The notes under the pieces are model-generated. The model worked only from the letters and a program-made list of their open reading frames with translations. It was not told the origin of the DNA and ran no database searches. This document shows positions 7,017-16,866 of a stretch of DNA of 64,000 bases, piece after piece. A program made the position numbers and the translations under genes. Where the stretch lies: NCBI GenBank assembly GCA_903895695.1, contig CAITUY010000160.1:1-64000 (forward strand), written 5' to 3'. Position 1 is the first letter of the stretch. Each line of letters opens with the position of its first letter. Source of the stretch: an uncultured bacterium (GTDB taxonomy: Bacteria; Verrucomicrobiota; Kiritimatiellia; CAIKKV01; CAITUY01).

Positions 7017-9242
7017 CTAGTTGCGCGGGGTGGTGCCCACGCGGACATTGGGGAACGCCGTTAACGACAGTTCGAACAGGATCCGGATTTCCTGCTGGCG
7101 CTGGGTTCCGTCCGATCGGGTGTAGGCGGGCAATTCGTCGATGCCGATACGATACGTAAGGCAGTCCAGGTTTCGCCCGATGTAGTACCGTTGCTCCTCG
7201 AGTTGGGAATCCTTCATCTCGTAGCGTTCGTAGATACCGTAGGTCCAGCGCTTATTGGGAGACCAGGCAACATCCGTCGACACCAAGCTCGAATCCCCGA
7301 CCCGGTAATAATACTCCAGCGTGAGCTTCCAGATGTCGCCGTTGATCACGGTCCTCAAATCGCTGCTGTGCATCTCCGAGTCATACGTGCCGTACGCGAC
7401 CGAGGCGTAGACGGTGAACCAGTCGGCGGGGCGGAAGTCCGCCACGGCGTTGATGTCCTCGAACGGTTGGCTGCCGGCGTTCTCGAACTGGTATGTGGTA
7501 TTCACGTCGATATCGAAGAAATCGAACACCTTCTGGTCGCGCTTGGTTTGCAGGCGATTCCGCAGGCCGAAGAGAACGGAATCATTCTGGCCCAACGCGT
7601 CGATCGAGTCGAACTGGTAGAGTTCATCCGGTGTCAGGTTGGGTTTGGGCACATAGGTGTAGTTGGCGTAGGGTTCGACAACATGCCGCAATCCTGTTCC
7701 GAAGACGGTCTCGTCGGCATCCAACACCTTGAACGCCTTGAACGAACTCTCAAGCCCGAGCGATGGCAACGAACGAACGCCGCTGCCCTGAGGCTCCAAG
7801 ACCGTTACGCCCGACGTCGTGGCGCCGCCGCCGGCCAGCGCCATGACGGCTGTGTTGGTGACGGCCTTGATGGTCTCGGAGTAGAAGGTGGCCTCGTACC
7901 CGACCCGGGGCGTCACGCCGAGAAACCCGAAGAACCGGTTCGGATAATACACAGTGTGGGCCGTGTCGAATCGGGCCGCCGCGTAGTCGGTCGAATTGGA
8001 TTCGTCCGTCGAGAAGACCTTCTGCAAGTAACTGGCCGAATTGCGGCTCTCGTAGAAGAAAGGCGAATCGCCGAGTTCCTGGCGGGTCAGGTTCAACTCG
8101 GCTTCCGGCAACCGATCGACGGCCGTATAGAAGTCGTTGAGGCGCTTGTGGACGGAAAACGACGCGGTGAACGCATCGCCGCGGTGCGTCAACGACGCAT
8201 AGTTGTCCGGCTGGAACTCTCCGCGAAACTCGCGGTTGAAGTAGTCTTCCACAATATACGGGTCGCTCAAGTAGTTGGCGTCCGCCAGAAGGTAATCCCT
8301 GTCGGAAAACGTCTGGGTTTCGCTGAAGCGCAGGCGGTAACGCGACGGATCGACCACCGTACCGCGATTTCCATTGTTGTAGTCGGACCCGACCCCCTGG
8401 TCATCGATGTAGTAACCATAAACGCGGCCGTGATTGACCCGGTTGTCGGAGTACCAGCCGATCTCCTGCCCCAAACCCAGGCCGCGCTCGCTTCGCACAT
8501 CGACTTGCGTGATGCCGCGTAGATTGGGTGTCATCCAGTACTTGGCCGACGTCAGCAGAAAGGCCCCCATCCGCTGGCTGTAACCGGCCTCGGCCGTGAA
8601 ACCGACGGTCCGATCCCCGAGCGAGCGGTACAACCAGGGAAGATAGAAGATGGGTACCGACCCCATGTAGACGACGGCACTGGTTCCGCGCATGCGGTCA
8701 CCGGGCCAGATGCGAAGGGTCTTGCAGACAATGTGGTAGTGCGCGTTCGGGTACTCGTTCGTGCAGGTGGTCAAGTACGCGTCCTTCAGCACGAATTCCT
8801 GGTTGGTCTTGGCGGACGTATCTGCCCGGACAAAGAAAGGATCAAAGAAAGACGCAAAGGCCCCGGTGTTCCAAGCGCCCGTCCTGAAATTGTACCGCAG
8901 GTAGTCCCCCCTCCAGACACTGCCGGGCCGGGTGAACATGACGTGCCCCCTCGCCTCGACTTCGCTCGTGGCCAGATTGACGTGCGCCGAATCGGCCCGC
9001 ACCTCTTCGGTCCCCCGCCGGACGACCACGTTGCTGGTGGCCACGACCGTCTTGTTCGAACGGTCGTAGTCCATGATCTTGGCGTCGACATCGATCGGCG
9101 CCGCCGTGGTCGAGATACCAGAGAGACCCGGAATGCCCAGGGAATGGGATGCGGACCCTTTGGGATGGGTCTGCGCCCACCCCCCGGCGGCTATCAGCAC
9201 CACTGCCCCGATGACCCACGCTTTGACTGTCCGCATGCGCAT
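7017..9242 (-). CDS. lptD: LPS-assembly protein LptD
   Basis: This outer-membrane beta-barrel inserts lipopolysaccharide into the outer leaflet together with LptE. The 741-residue protein has a signal peptide (ending G-G-W-A-Q). An OstA/LptA-like N-domain follows (I-D-V-D-A-K-I-M-D-Y-D, then A-T-S-N-V-V-V-R and D-S-A-H-V-N), then the long LptD barrel with repeated aromatic-rich strands. The characteristic P-I-F-Y-L-P-W segment is present. The start at 9242 has GGAGG five bases upstream; an open extension to 9272 lacks one. It heads a five-gene minus-strand run and implies a diderm with LPS. Confidence 0.9.
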   Translation of the reverse strand: MRMRTVKAWVIGAVVLIAAGGWAQTHPKGSASHSLGIPGLSGISTTAAPIDVDAKIMDYDRSNKTVVATSNVVVRRGTEEVRADSAHVNLATSEVEARGHVMFTRPGSVWRGDYLRYNFRTGAWNTGAFASFFDPFFVRADTSAKTNQEFVLKDAYLTTCTNEYPNAHYHIVCKTLRIWPGDRMRGTSAVVYMGSVPIFYLPWLYRSLGDRTVGFTAEAGYSQRMGAFLLTSAKYWMTPNLRGITQVDVRSERGLGLGQEIGWYSDNRVNHGRVYGYYIDDQGVGSDYNNGNRGTVVDPSRYRLRFSETQTFSDRDYLLADANYLSDPYIVEDYFNREFRGEFQPDNYASLTHRGDAFTASFSVHKRLNDFYTAVDRLPEAELNLTRQELGDSPFFYESRNSASYLQKVFSTDESNSTDYAAARFDTAHTVYYPNRFFGFLGVTPRVGYEATFYSETIKAVTNTAVMALAGGGATTSGVTVLEPQGSGVRSLPSLGLESSFKAFKVLDADETVFGTGLRHVVEPYANYTYVPKPNLTPDELYQFDSIDALGQNDSVLFGLRNRLQTKRDQKVFDFFDIDVNTTYQFENAGSQPFEDINAVADFRPADWFTVYASVAYGTYDSEMHSSDLRTVINGDIWKLTLEYYYRVGDSSLVSTDVAWSPNKRWTYGIYERYEMKDSQLEEQRYYIGRNLDCLTYRIGIDELPAYTRSDGTQRQQEIRILFELSLTAFPNVRVGTTPRN

Positions 9243-9406
9243 AGACCTCCGTAAATCTGCAACGCCGCGCACTGTACACCATGCCCCCCCGGCACGCCAG
9301 CGTGAACCCGCCCCTGTCTGCGGCGCAACTGCCCCTGCCTTCTTTGCCTCTCACGTGAAGAAACGGCGCCTTGTCTTCCTGTTTGGCCTATGAGACCTTT
9401 TCTGCC

Positions 9407-11725
9407 ATGAAAACACTGTTCACCGGTGTCGGCGGGCTCGCATGGGCAGGCCTGCTGAGTCTGACGATCCCGGCAAGCGCGGGACAGTTGGATAGCAAGT
9501 GGAACGGATCGATCGAATGGAACGACGACTCGTATTACAATATTACTTCCGATTGTTCTTCTCGACATACCGTGATTAGCCAGACTCACGTCGACACGCA
9601 GTATCTCCACGACTACGCGTGGGAGAATCGTTACAACAGAGTCATCTCCGTGGATCTGGCCAACGGCGGCTGGACCGTTGGCATGCGTGGAAATTTCCAC
9701 ATTGTTGCCAGCGATGCGGTGAATCATGCCTCCTTTCAGCCTCCGCGATCCTCCGTGGATTGCCAATGGCTCCTGGATTCGGAGCCGCCGATCGAGATCG
9801 GCACGACGGGGGGAAAACTATCCGTAGATACGGGGAACGATTGCAGCTACACGATCGCACTCAATGGGCTTCAAGGGAGTTGTGGGGGAAACTATCTTTT
9901 GGAGGCGTGTTTCGACACGCAGGCCTGCGGCTACGTCTCCGTTTCCGGGGCGCTCCCCACGACCTTTGCAGGAGACCCGCCCCCCATCACGGAGAAAACG
10001 GCAGACAAGGACAATTTGCAGGGAAATGATACTGGTTACACGCAGGGAGCGCCGGCCTGGTGTGCGACGCTCGCGAACAACATGGTCCAGACCATCTGCG
10101 CCGCGACGCCCGACTCGGAAAGCGCGTCGATTGCGGCCGGGGCTCGACTCAGCCCCTTCGTTGCTGGTTACTATTCCAACCGGAAATGGAACCTGCACCG
10201 GTCGCCATCCGGCCATTGGGCGGGGACGGTCAACTACACCCTGAACTACGTGAATGGAGGACCGAGCGCCTTCACGAACACGATACCCGTCAACGACGGG
10301 GATCTCGTCGGCACAAGCACGACGCGCGCGTGGAAAGACGGTTCCCTCGGCTATGTGATCACCCTCCCCGAAGACGGACAGCCGCAATCGGCTCATATCT
10401 TCGAACACGTCAAAAGCCACTACACCGTCTCGACGATCGGGCAAAAATCCTGCCAAGGCACAACGTCGCCTTACAACTATACTTATGTGAGTCAGGTTGC
10501 GCTGGAGTCCGACGACACCGTCCAATCGGGCGTAACTGTGACCATTACAAATCTGGGGTACCTGAGCCTAGGCATACTCGAAGTCGAGACGCCCGGCATC
10601 GCCGAAAACAACACCGCGACCTATGGGTTGACCATTGTCGATGACTGCGACGGCGGCACCGTTGAAGACGGCAGCACCCCTGCGCACGACACCTTCTTCG
10701 TCGATGAATATGGCCAGCAAGACTGGATGATCACCCTGAACTGCGGCTCGACCTCAAACGGCTCCAACTCGCAGAACAAGAAAGGCACGCAGGAAACGTG
10801 GACGTGGGACTTGCATTTCGTGGCAGACGATACGCCCAACCCGGGCACGGCCGGCTCGAAGGCCTCCGCGAAGACGACGGCCGTCGGGGCGCTCGACGAT
10901 CCCCAGTTGGGCGTCGCCATCCCCGTGACGGGCACCATTCAATGCGGGTTCGCCTATTTCGACACCGCAACGAACACGGTCCCGGACGACCAACCCGGGG
11001 CCGGGTCGACCTTCCAGACCCAGGATTCCTTCCAGTACGCGGCCAGTCTCGTGTACTCGGCGACGGGCGGATTCCAAGCCGTCGTTGAGGCCGGCGAGTG
11101 GCAGACCAATCGCATCGCCACACTGGAGACGGAGATCTGCACGGAGTCCAACGACGCGTCCGAAATCACGAGTACCAATGTCGTGCCGATCACCCGTCTG
11201 GAGACGCTGGCAGCCCGTTTGACGAACACGGTTCAAGCCACGGTCTCCGCCACGGTCACGAACGATCAATACCACGTGCATGTGGAAATCCCATCCGCCC
11301 AAGGCGGGCACAGCACGAAACTCCTGTCGGTCAACCGGCTGCCCGCATGTGCCGCCATTCCCACGAATACGGAGGACGCCGTCGCCTCCGATGACTGGGG
11401 CACCGGCACCAGGGTCCTGGACTTCCATGGCACTCTGGATCCCGCGGACCCGGCGACCTTATCCGGACAGATCCAGATGGATCACGGGTGGATCACATGG
11501 AACCTGAAGACAAGCGTGTCGCCCAGCCTGTTCCTGCATGTCCAGAGCGTGACCGGCGGAACGTTTCGTGTATGGTGGAACGCCGGCGCCAACGTGCGGC
11601 TGCAACGGAGCGACTTGCTGACTAACCCAGCATGGCAGGACGTACCTGACACGCTGGGTTCGAGCAATACGATGCTGTCGCCGGCGGAGCAGTCGCTCTT
11701 CTTCAGACTGATGATGAATCCTTGA
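9407..11725 (+). CDS. Large secreted protein of unknown function with a PVC-style C-terminal domain
   Basis: The 772-residue protein starts with a signal peptide (ends P-A-S-A-G). It is then beta-rich, Thr/Asn-rich and unusually cysteine-rich for a secreted protein. I recognise no enzyme motif. The last 60 residues (V-W-W-N, then R-L-Q-R-S-D-L-L, W-Q-D-V-P and a final F-F-R-L) match the short C-terminal module seen in many secreted proteins of Verrucomicrobia-like bacteria; its role in anchoring or binding is not settled. The start at 9407 is chosen because it begins the signal peptide; its ribosome site is poor. It is convergent with rng, with only 16 bases between stops. Confidence 0.75.
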   Translation: MKTLFTGVGGLAWAGLLSLTIPASAGQLDSKWNGSIEWNDDSYYNITSDCSSRHTVISQTHVDTQYLHDYAWENRYNRVISVDLANGGWTVGMRGNFHIVASDAVNHASFQPPRSSVDCQWLLDSEPPIEIGTTGGKLSVDTGNDCSYTIALNGLQGSCGGNYLLEACFDTQACGYVSVSGALPTTFAGDPPPITEKTADKDNLQGNDTGYTQGAPAWCATLANNMVQTICAATPDSESASIAAGARLSPFVAGYYSNRKWNLHRSPSGHWAGTVNYTLNYVNGGPSAFTNTIPVNDGDLVGTSTTRAWKDGSLGYVITLPEDGQPQSAHIFEHVKSHYTVSTIGQKSCQGTTSPYNYTYVSQVALESDDTVQSGVTVTITNLGYLSLGILEVETPGIAENNTATYGLTIVDDCDGGTVEDGSTPAHDTFFVDEYGQQDWMITLNCGSTSNGSNSQNKKGTQETWTWDLHFVADDTPNPGTAGSKASAKTTAVGALDDPQLGVAIPVTGTIQCGFAYFDTATNTVPDDQPGAGSTFQTQDSFQYAASLVYSATGGFQAVVEAGEWQTNRIATLETEICTESNDASEITSTNVVPITRLETLAARLTNTVQATVSATVTNDQYHVHVEIPSAQGGHSTKLLSVNRLPACAAIPTNTEDAVASDDWGTGTRVLDFHGTLDPADPATLSGQIQMDHGWITWNLKTSVSPSLFLHVQSVTGGTFRVWWNAGANVRLQRSDLLTNPAWQDVPDTLGSSNTMLSPAEQSLFFRLMMNP

Positions 11726-11741
11726 GCGAAGAAGGCGCCTG

Positions 11742-13331
11742 TCAACTTGCCTTGGGCGCGGCGAAACATATCTCGCCCGTGTCAGGGTTCCGGATTTCAA
11801 AATCCTCGACATGGCGCATGGGGTCGGCCTTGAAACTCAGGTAGCCGGCAAACCGGTGCTCCAGGTCGACCAGCACCGCTTCGTCCTCGGTGCGCAATCG
11901 CTCGAGCACCATGGGGTGCACGATGACCTGCAGTTTGCCGGTGCGTCCCTGCTCCTTCTGACGCCGCATTAACGCCCCGATCTGGCGCTGGATCTCGACG
12001 CTCATGGACAGGGGTGACTTCACGCTGCCGCGGCCCTTGCAGTACGGACAGTCGACGTACATGGACGACAACACGCCTTCATCCACGCGTTGGCGCGTCA
12101 TCTCGAGCAGACCGAGATGCGAGATCTGCAGCACGTTGGTCTTGGCCTTGTCGCGGTGCAGCGCATCCTTGATCGTCTTGTAGACCGCATTGCGGTTCTT
12201 CTTCTGCTTCATGTCGATGAAGTCGATCACGATCAGCCCGCCGACATTGCGCAGCCGAAGCTGGCGAGCCACCTCATCGGCAGCCTCGGTGTTGACCTCG
12301 AGGATGACTTCCTCCTGCGTCGAGGCCCCTTTGTGGCGGCCGGTATTGACGTCCACCGAGATCAGGGCCTCGGTTTCCTCGAAGATGATGTAGCCGCCCG
12401 ACTTGAGCATGACCTTGCGCGCAAACGCATTCTCGAGCTGGCGTTCGATGTTGAAATGTTCGAAAACCGGCACCGCGCCCTCGTACTGCTGGATGCGCGA
12501 CCTCACGCGCCGCGAGATACGCGCGGCCAGATCCTTCACACGCTCGAACGTCTTGGCCTCATCCACGACGATGCGGTCGACTTCCTCGGTCAGCCAGTCC
12601 CGCACGACCCGCTCGACCAGGTCGAGTTCGTTGTACAGGCAGCAGGGCGCCGGCTTCTCCCGCATGCCGCGCTGGATGTCGTCCCAGCCCGCCAGGAGCC
12701 CGCGGATATCGCGGACGAAACTGCGCTGCTTGGCGCCCTGGCCGGCCGTGCGCACGATCAGGCCGACGCCCGGCGGGGTCGGCAGCCGCGCCAGGACTTT
12801 CTTCAGCCGGTCGCGCTCCTTGTCGTCCTCAATCTTCCGCGACACGCCTTTCAGGTCGCTGCCGGGCAGCATGACCAGGTATCGGCCGGGAATACTGAGA
12901 TTGGCTGTCACCCGCGGCCCCTTGGTGCTGATCGGGCCCTTGGTCACCTGCACGATGATTTCCGAATCCACCGGGAACATCTTGGCGATCTCCTCGCCGG
13001 AGACGCGCTTCTTGTTGCGCTGTGTGCTGCGCGGGGCCGAATCCTCGACTTGTTCCAGCCGCGCCGCATCTTCCGGGATCATGTCCCAGTAGTGCAGGAA
13101 CGCATTCTTTTTGAGGCCGATGTCGACGAAGGCCGCCTGCAGGCCGTCCTCGAGATTCTTGATGCGGCCCTTGTAGATCCCCCCGACAATGCGCTCCTCG
13201 CTGGGGTGCTCGACCTGGAACTCCTCCAGCTTCCCGTTTTCGAGCACCGCCACGCGGGTCTCGAGGCTCTCCGCGTTGATGATGAGCTCGCGTTTGAACT
13301 GCTTGGGCTTTAGAAACCTGAATCCGAACAT
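11742..13331 (-). CDS. rng: Ribonuclease G/E family endoribonuclease
   Basis: This single-strand-specific endoribonuclease acts in rRNA and mRNA processing. The 529-residue protein has an N-terminal S1-type RNA-binding region (about 38-130) and the RNase E/G catalytic domain. The metal-binding aspartates are in S-V-D327-V-N-T-G and V-I-D370-F-I-D-M. The zinc-link C428-P-Y-C431-K-G is used for dimerisation. The length matches RNase G rather than the scaffold-tailed RNase E. It directly follows rodA on the minus strand, 24 bases apart, a placement common downstream of mre genes. Confidence 0.93.
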   Translation of the reverse strand: MFGFRFLKPKQFKRELIINAESLETRVAVLENGKLEEFQVEHPSEERIVGGIYKGRIKNLEDGLQAAFVDIGLKKNAFLHYWDMIPEDAARLEQVEDSAPRSTQRNKKRVSGEEIAKMFPVDSEIIVQVTKGPISTKGPRVTANLSIPGRYLVMLPGSDLKGVSRKIEDDKERDRLKKVLARLPTPPGVGLIVRTAGQGAKQRSFVRDIRGLLAGWDDIQRGMREKPAPCCLYNELDLVERVVRDWLTEEVDRIVVDEAKTFERVKDLAARISRRVRSRIQQYEGAVPVFEHFNIERQLENAFARKVMLKSGGYIIFEETEALISVDVNTGRHKGASTQEEVILEVNTEAADEVARQLRLRNVGGLIVIDFIDMKQKKNRNAVYKTIKDALHRDKAKTNVLQISHLGLLEMTRQRVDEGVLSSMYVDCPYCKGRGSVKSPLSMSVEIQRQIGALMRRQKEQGRTGKLQVIVHPMVLERLRTEDEAVLVDLEHRFAGYLSFKADPMRHVEDFEIRNPDTGEICFAAPKAS

Positions 13332-13355
13332 GGTTATCCCTATCCTTCCCAGCGG

Positions 13356-14534
13356 CTAGATTCCCTGCCGCCTGACATATACGCTCTGTATCAATCCCAG
13401 GGAGAACAGCGTGATGACCATGAAGGTGCCGCCATAGCTGATCAGCGGTAACGGAATGCCGACAATCGGCACCAACCCCATGGTCATCGCCACGTTCACG
13501 AATACGTGCGTGAAGAGGAGCGCGACAATCCCCACGCACAATATCCGTCCCATCTTGTCCCGCGCCACCATGGCCGAGTAAAGCCCGGCCACAACCAGCA
13601 CGGCATACGCCGCGAGCACACCCGCCGCCCCGGCAAAACCCCATTCCTCCGCGATCACCGCGAAGATGAAGTCCGTCGGGGCCACGGTCTTCGGCAAGAA
13701 GCCGAGGATATTCTGCGTGCCCTTGAGATACCCTTTACCCGTAAGGCCACCCGACCCCACGGCAATCTGCGACTGTCGCTTGTTCCAACCGGTCCCCATC
13801 GGGTCCTTGCCCGGCTGCAGAAAAACCTCGATCCGGTCTCGCTGGTAGGCGCTGACCCTGATCGTCCTGAAGAAACGGTCCTGCGTCTCGGCGCTGACCC
13901 CGAGCTTTTCCGGCAGGGCCACCGCCGCGAGCACGACCGTGACCGCCAACACGCCGGTCACCACCAGCGCGACCATCGGCCGCACCGGGGCTCCGGCCGC
14001 GAACAACATGGCCATGATCAGCGGCACACAGACCAGCGCGCTGCCGAGGTCGGGTTCCTTCATGATCAAAAGCATCGGCACCCCGGCGAGCAGGAAGCTC
14101 CACCCCATGCGCGGACGGCCCTCGAACTTGTCGGCCGGCGGCGCCATTAAACACGTCCCGGCCAGGATAACCGCGATCTTGCCGAGCTCGGATGGCTGTA
14201 CGCCAACGCCGAAAAGCATCAGCCAACGCCGGGCCCCGTAGATGCGCGTGCCGAAGAACAACACGGCCACGAGCAGGATGAGCGCCATCGCGTAGAATCC
14301 CCACGCCATGTCCCTCAGGTGCCGGTAGTCCGTCAATGCCGTGACCACGTAGCAGAGCAGGCCCGCCGCCGCCCACACCACCTGCTGCCGCCACAGGCCG
14401 ACGGTGGAGTCCTCGCGGGCATGCGTGGCGCTGAAAATAAACAGCACGCCGGTGGCGATCAGCAGGAGGACGGCCAGGTTCATCACCCAGTTCATCCGGC
14501 CCACCCGCCCCACGTTTTCCCGGATAGCGCTCAT
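13356..14534 (-). CDS. rodA: Peptidoglycan glycosyltransferase RodA (SEDS family)
   Basis: RodA is the SEDS glycan polymerase that works with PBP2 in lateral wall growth. The 392-residue protein has about ten hydrophobic helices. Family signatures include the Q-P-S-E-L-G-K segment, K-E-P-D-L-G-S, the G-W-N-K-R-Q-S-Q-I-A-V-G-S-G-G loop and the C-terminal G-I-P-L-P-L-I-S-Y-G-G motif. The ATG at 14534 overlaps the mrdA stop as ATGA, indicating coupled translation with its partner. The frame is open further upstream but inside mrdA. Confidence 0.93.
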   Translation of the reverse strand: MSAIRENVGRVGRMNWVMNLAVLLLIATGVLFIFSATHAREDSTVGLWRQQVVWAAAGLLCYVVTALTDYRHLRDMAWGFYAMALILLVAVLFFGTRIYGARRWLMLFGVGVQPSELGKIAVILAGTCLMAPPADKFEGRPRMGWSFLLAGVPMLLIMKEPDLGSALVCVPLIMAMLFAAGAPVRPMVALVVTGVLAVTVVLAAVALPEKLGVSAETQDRFFRTIRVSAYQRDRIEVFLQPGKDPMGTGWNKRQSQIAVGSGGLTGKGYLKGTQNILGFLPKTVAPTDFIFAVIAEEWGFAGAAGVLAAYAVLVVAGLYSAMVARDKMGRILCVGIVALLFTHVFVNVAMTMGLVPIVGIPLPLISYGGTFMVITLFSLGLIQSVYVRRQGI

Positions 14535-16348
14535 CCCCCGGCGCCCTCCCCGTGGAAGATCCCATTCATGAGGACCCGCATCCGGGGGGCGACCGTCAGC
14601 CCGCCCGATACGGCCTCGTCCACGACCATGGCCACGGCATAGCGCGGCTGGTCGAATGGCGCAAAGATCAGCATCCACCCGTGCTTATTGCCCGACCCTT
14701 TTTCGCCGAACTCCGCCGTCCCCGTCTTGCCGGCCATTTCCACGCCCTCGATGCACGCCCGGCGGCCCGTGCCCGTCGGCGCCATCACCACGTCGTGCAT
14801 GCCGCCCCGCACGGCACGCAGCGCCGCCGCCGGCCACCCCATCTGGCGGACCACGACCGGCGGCATGTTGGTCTGGTACGGACCACCGCCGTCATCCACG
14901 CTCAACACCAGCCGCGGCCGGTACAGCGTGCCGCCGTTCGCGAGCGTCGCCGCCACGACGGCCATCTGGAGTGGCGTCACCGTCAGGGCGCCCTGCCCGA
15001 TCGACACGTTGCAGGTGTCGCCGAAACGCCATCCCTCGTGCAGCACCCGGCGTTTCCAGGCATCGCCCGGCACGAGGCCGCGGGCCTCGTGATCGAGCGC
15101 AATGCCGGTCTTGCTTCCCAGTCCGGCGCGGATCGCCATGGCTTCGATCCCCTCGTAACCGCACAGGGTCCCGATGGAGGCGAAGTAGACGTTGCACGAC
15201 TGCTCGATGCCCCGGCGCATGTTCACGATGCCGTGCCCCTGCAGATTCCAACACCCCAGCCGGAAGCCGCTGCGCTCGAAATGGCCGGTGCAGTCGAACG
15301 TCATCTCGGGCGTCACGCGCCCCGACTCGAGCGCCGCCAGGGCCACCAGAGGCTTGAACACGCTGCCCGGCGCGTAGACCTCGGCCGAGGCCCGGTTCAG
15401 CAGCGGCTTGGCCGGATCGTTGTTGGCCTGATCCCACATGGCCGAGGTCAGCACGGGCACGAACCGGTTCGGATTCACAGTGGGCGAACTGGCGAGCGCC
15501 AGCACGTCGCCGTTGCGCGGATCCAGCACTACCACGGCGCCGGCCGTCCCCTTGAGGGCGCCTTCGGCCAGTTCCTGGATGCGCGCATCCACGGCGAGGA
15601 CAACCGTGGCGCCGGTCCGCGGCTCGCGTTCCACGCTTTCCGCATGCTTGAAGCCGGACGCATCGATGCGCACGAGCCGGCCGCCGGCCTCCCCGGCCAG
15701 CGCGGCATTGAAGACGCGTTCGATGCCAACCTTCCCATCCATCTCGGGCAGGTAGAACTGGAAGTCGCTGTCCTCGCCAGGGTCCGAGAAATCGGCCTTG
15801 CCCACGTAGCCCATCACGTGCGCGGCCAGTTCGCCTTTCGGGTAACAGCGCACCGGTTCCACGTACACGTCCACGCCGTCCAGGTCGGTGGGACTCTCCG
15901 CCAGCCGCGCCAGCGCGCCCTGGTCGAGGTCGCGCCAGGCCACGAGCGGCAACGGAAGGCGCAGGCGGATATGCGCCCAGATGTCGTCCTCGGTAATCAG
16001 CGGCTTGCGGCCGACGATCGCGGTGAGCGTCGTGAGCGTCTGCTTCACCCCGGCCACGGTATTCGTCCAGCGGCCCGGCCGCCGCATCTCCTCCAGGTAC
16101 AGCGCCAGGCAGTAGCAGGGCTGATTGTCGCCCAGGCAGACCTCATGGCGGTCGAGGATCCGGCCCCGGGCCGCGGGCAGGCGGATCCGGCGCATGCTCT
16201 GGTTCCGCAGGCTGCGCTCGTAGTCGTGCCCATGCACGACCTGCAGCAGGAACAACGCGCCCACCAGCACGCCGAACGCCCCCAGCATCACGAACAGGAT
16301 CGTCCGGATGCGGCGCAGTTCGAGATTGATGGCTTCGCCCGTCACCAT
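14531..16348 (-). CDS. mrdA: Penicillin-binding protein 2 (elongasome transpeptidase)
   Basis: This class B PBP cross-links peptidoglycan during rod elongation. The 605-residue protein has one N-terminal membrane helix (about 17-38), the PBP dimer or pedestal domain with the R-G-R-I-L-D-R motif, and a transpeptidase domain. The three active-site motifs are intact: S329-V-F-K332, S384-C-N386 and K541-T-G-T544. The start at 16348 lies one base after the mreD stop and begins the short cytoplasmic tail before the helix. Confidence 0.94.
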   Translation of the reverse strand: MVTGEAINLELRRIRTILFVMLGAFGVLVGALFLLQVVHGHDYERSLRNQSMRRIRLPAARGRILDRHEVCLGDNQPCYCLALYLEEMRRPGRWTNTVAGVKQTLTTLTAIVGRKPLITEDDIWAHIRLRLPLPLVAWRDLDQGALARLAESPTDLDGVDVYVEPVRCYPKGELAAHVMGYVGKADFSDPGEDSDFQFYLPEMDGKVGIERVFNAALAGEAGGRLVRIDASGFKHAESVEREPRTGATVVLAVDARIQELAEGALKGTAGAVVVLDPRNGDVLALASSPTVNPNRFVPVLTSAMWDQANNDPAKPLLNRASAEVYAPGSVFKPLVALAALESGRVTPEMTFDCTGHFERSGFRLGCWNLQGHGIVNMRRGIEQSCNVYFASIGTLCGYEGIEAMAIRAGLGSKTGIALDHEARGLVPGDAWKRRVLHEGWRFGDTCNVSIGQGALTVTPLQMAVVAATLANGGTLYRPRLVLSVDDGGGPYQTNMPPVVVRQMGWPAAALRAVRGGMHDVVMAPTGTGRRACIEGVEMAGKTGTAEFGEKGSGNKHGWMLIFAPFDQPRYAVAMVVDEAVSGGLTVAPRMRVLMNGIFHGEGAGG

Positions 16349-16349
16349 G

Positions 16350-16856
16350 TCATTCGTCTCCCGACGGCTCGATACCCGCGTGCCGTTCGGTCCACCCGGC
16401 CGCCACCCACACAACCGGCGCCGCCAGCAGGCCGAGCAGCCCGCTGCCCGCCATCTTCAGCAGCAACCACCACCACGGCACGCTGATGGCTTCCGTCCCC
16501 AGCAGCAGCATCACGTAGAGCGCCAGCGTCATCAGCGCCCCCGACACCGCGCCCACGACGGCCACCGTGAGCGCGCTATCACGGAACAACACGCCGCGCC
16601 AGTGATGCACCACGAACGCGATAACCGCGAGACAGAACGCCGAGTAGCCCACGGGAATCAGGCTCAACGAGTCCTGCAGGACCCCGGCCAGCACGGCCGC
16701 GGCGACCGTCACGCCCCGGCTGTGCGTGAAGGCGTAGTAGACCGTCACGCCCAGCAAGAACGGCGTCTTGGCGGAGGCCAGCCAGACCGCCGCCGGGGTC
16801 AGGCTTTGCAGCACGCCCGCCAACAACAGCAGGAATATCATCACCACGGCTGTCAC
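16350..16856 (-). CDS. mreD: Rod-shape determining protein MreD
   Basis: The 168-residue, very hydrophobic protein has five to six predicted membrane helices, as in the MreD family, with the G-V-L-Q-D and P-V-G-Y region typical of its second half. Sequence conservation in MreD is low, so the call rests mainly on size, hydropathy and position between mreC (10 bases upstream) and mrdA (1 base downstream). It is part of the membrane scaffold linking MreB to the wall synthases. Confidence 0.88.
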   Translation of the reverse strand: MTAVVMIFLLLLAGVLQSLTPAAVWLASAKTPFLLGVTVYYAFTHSRGVTVAAAVLAGVLQDSLSLIPVGYSAFCLAVIAFVVHHWRGVLFRDSALTVAVVGAVSGALMTLALYVMLLLGTEAISVPWWWLLLKMAGSGLLGLLAAPVVWVAAGWTERHAGIEPSGDE

Positions 16857-16866
16857 ACGTTGTTCC

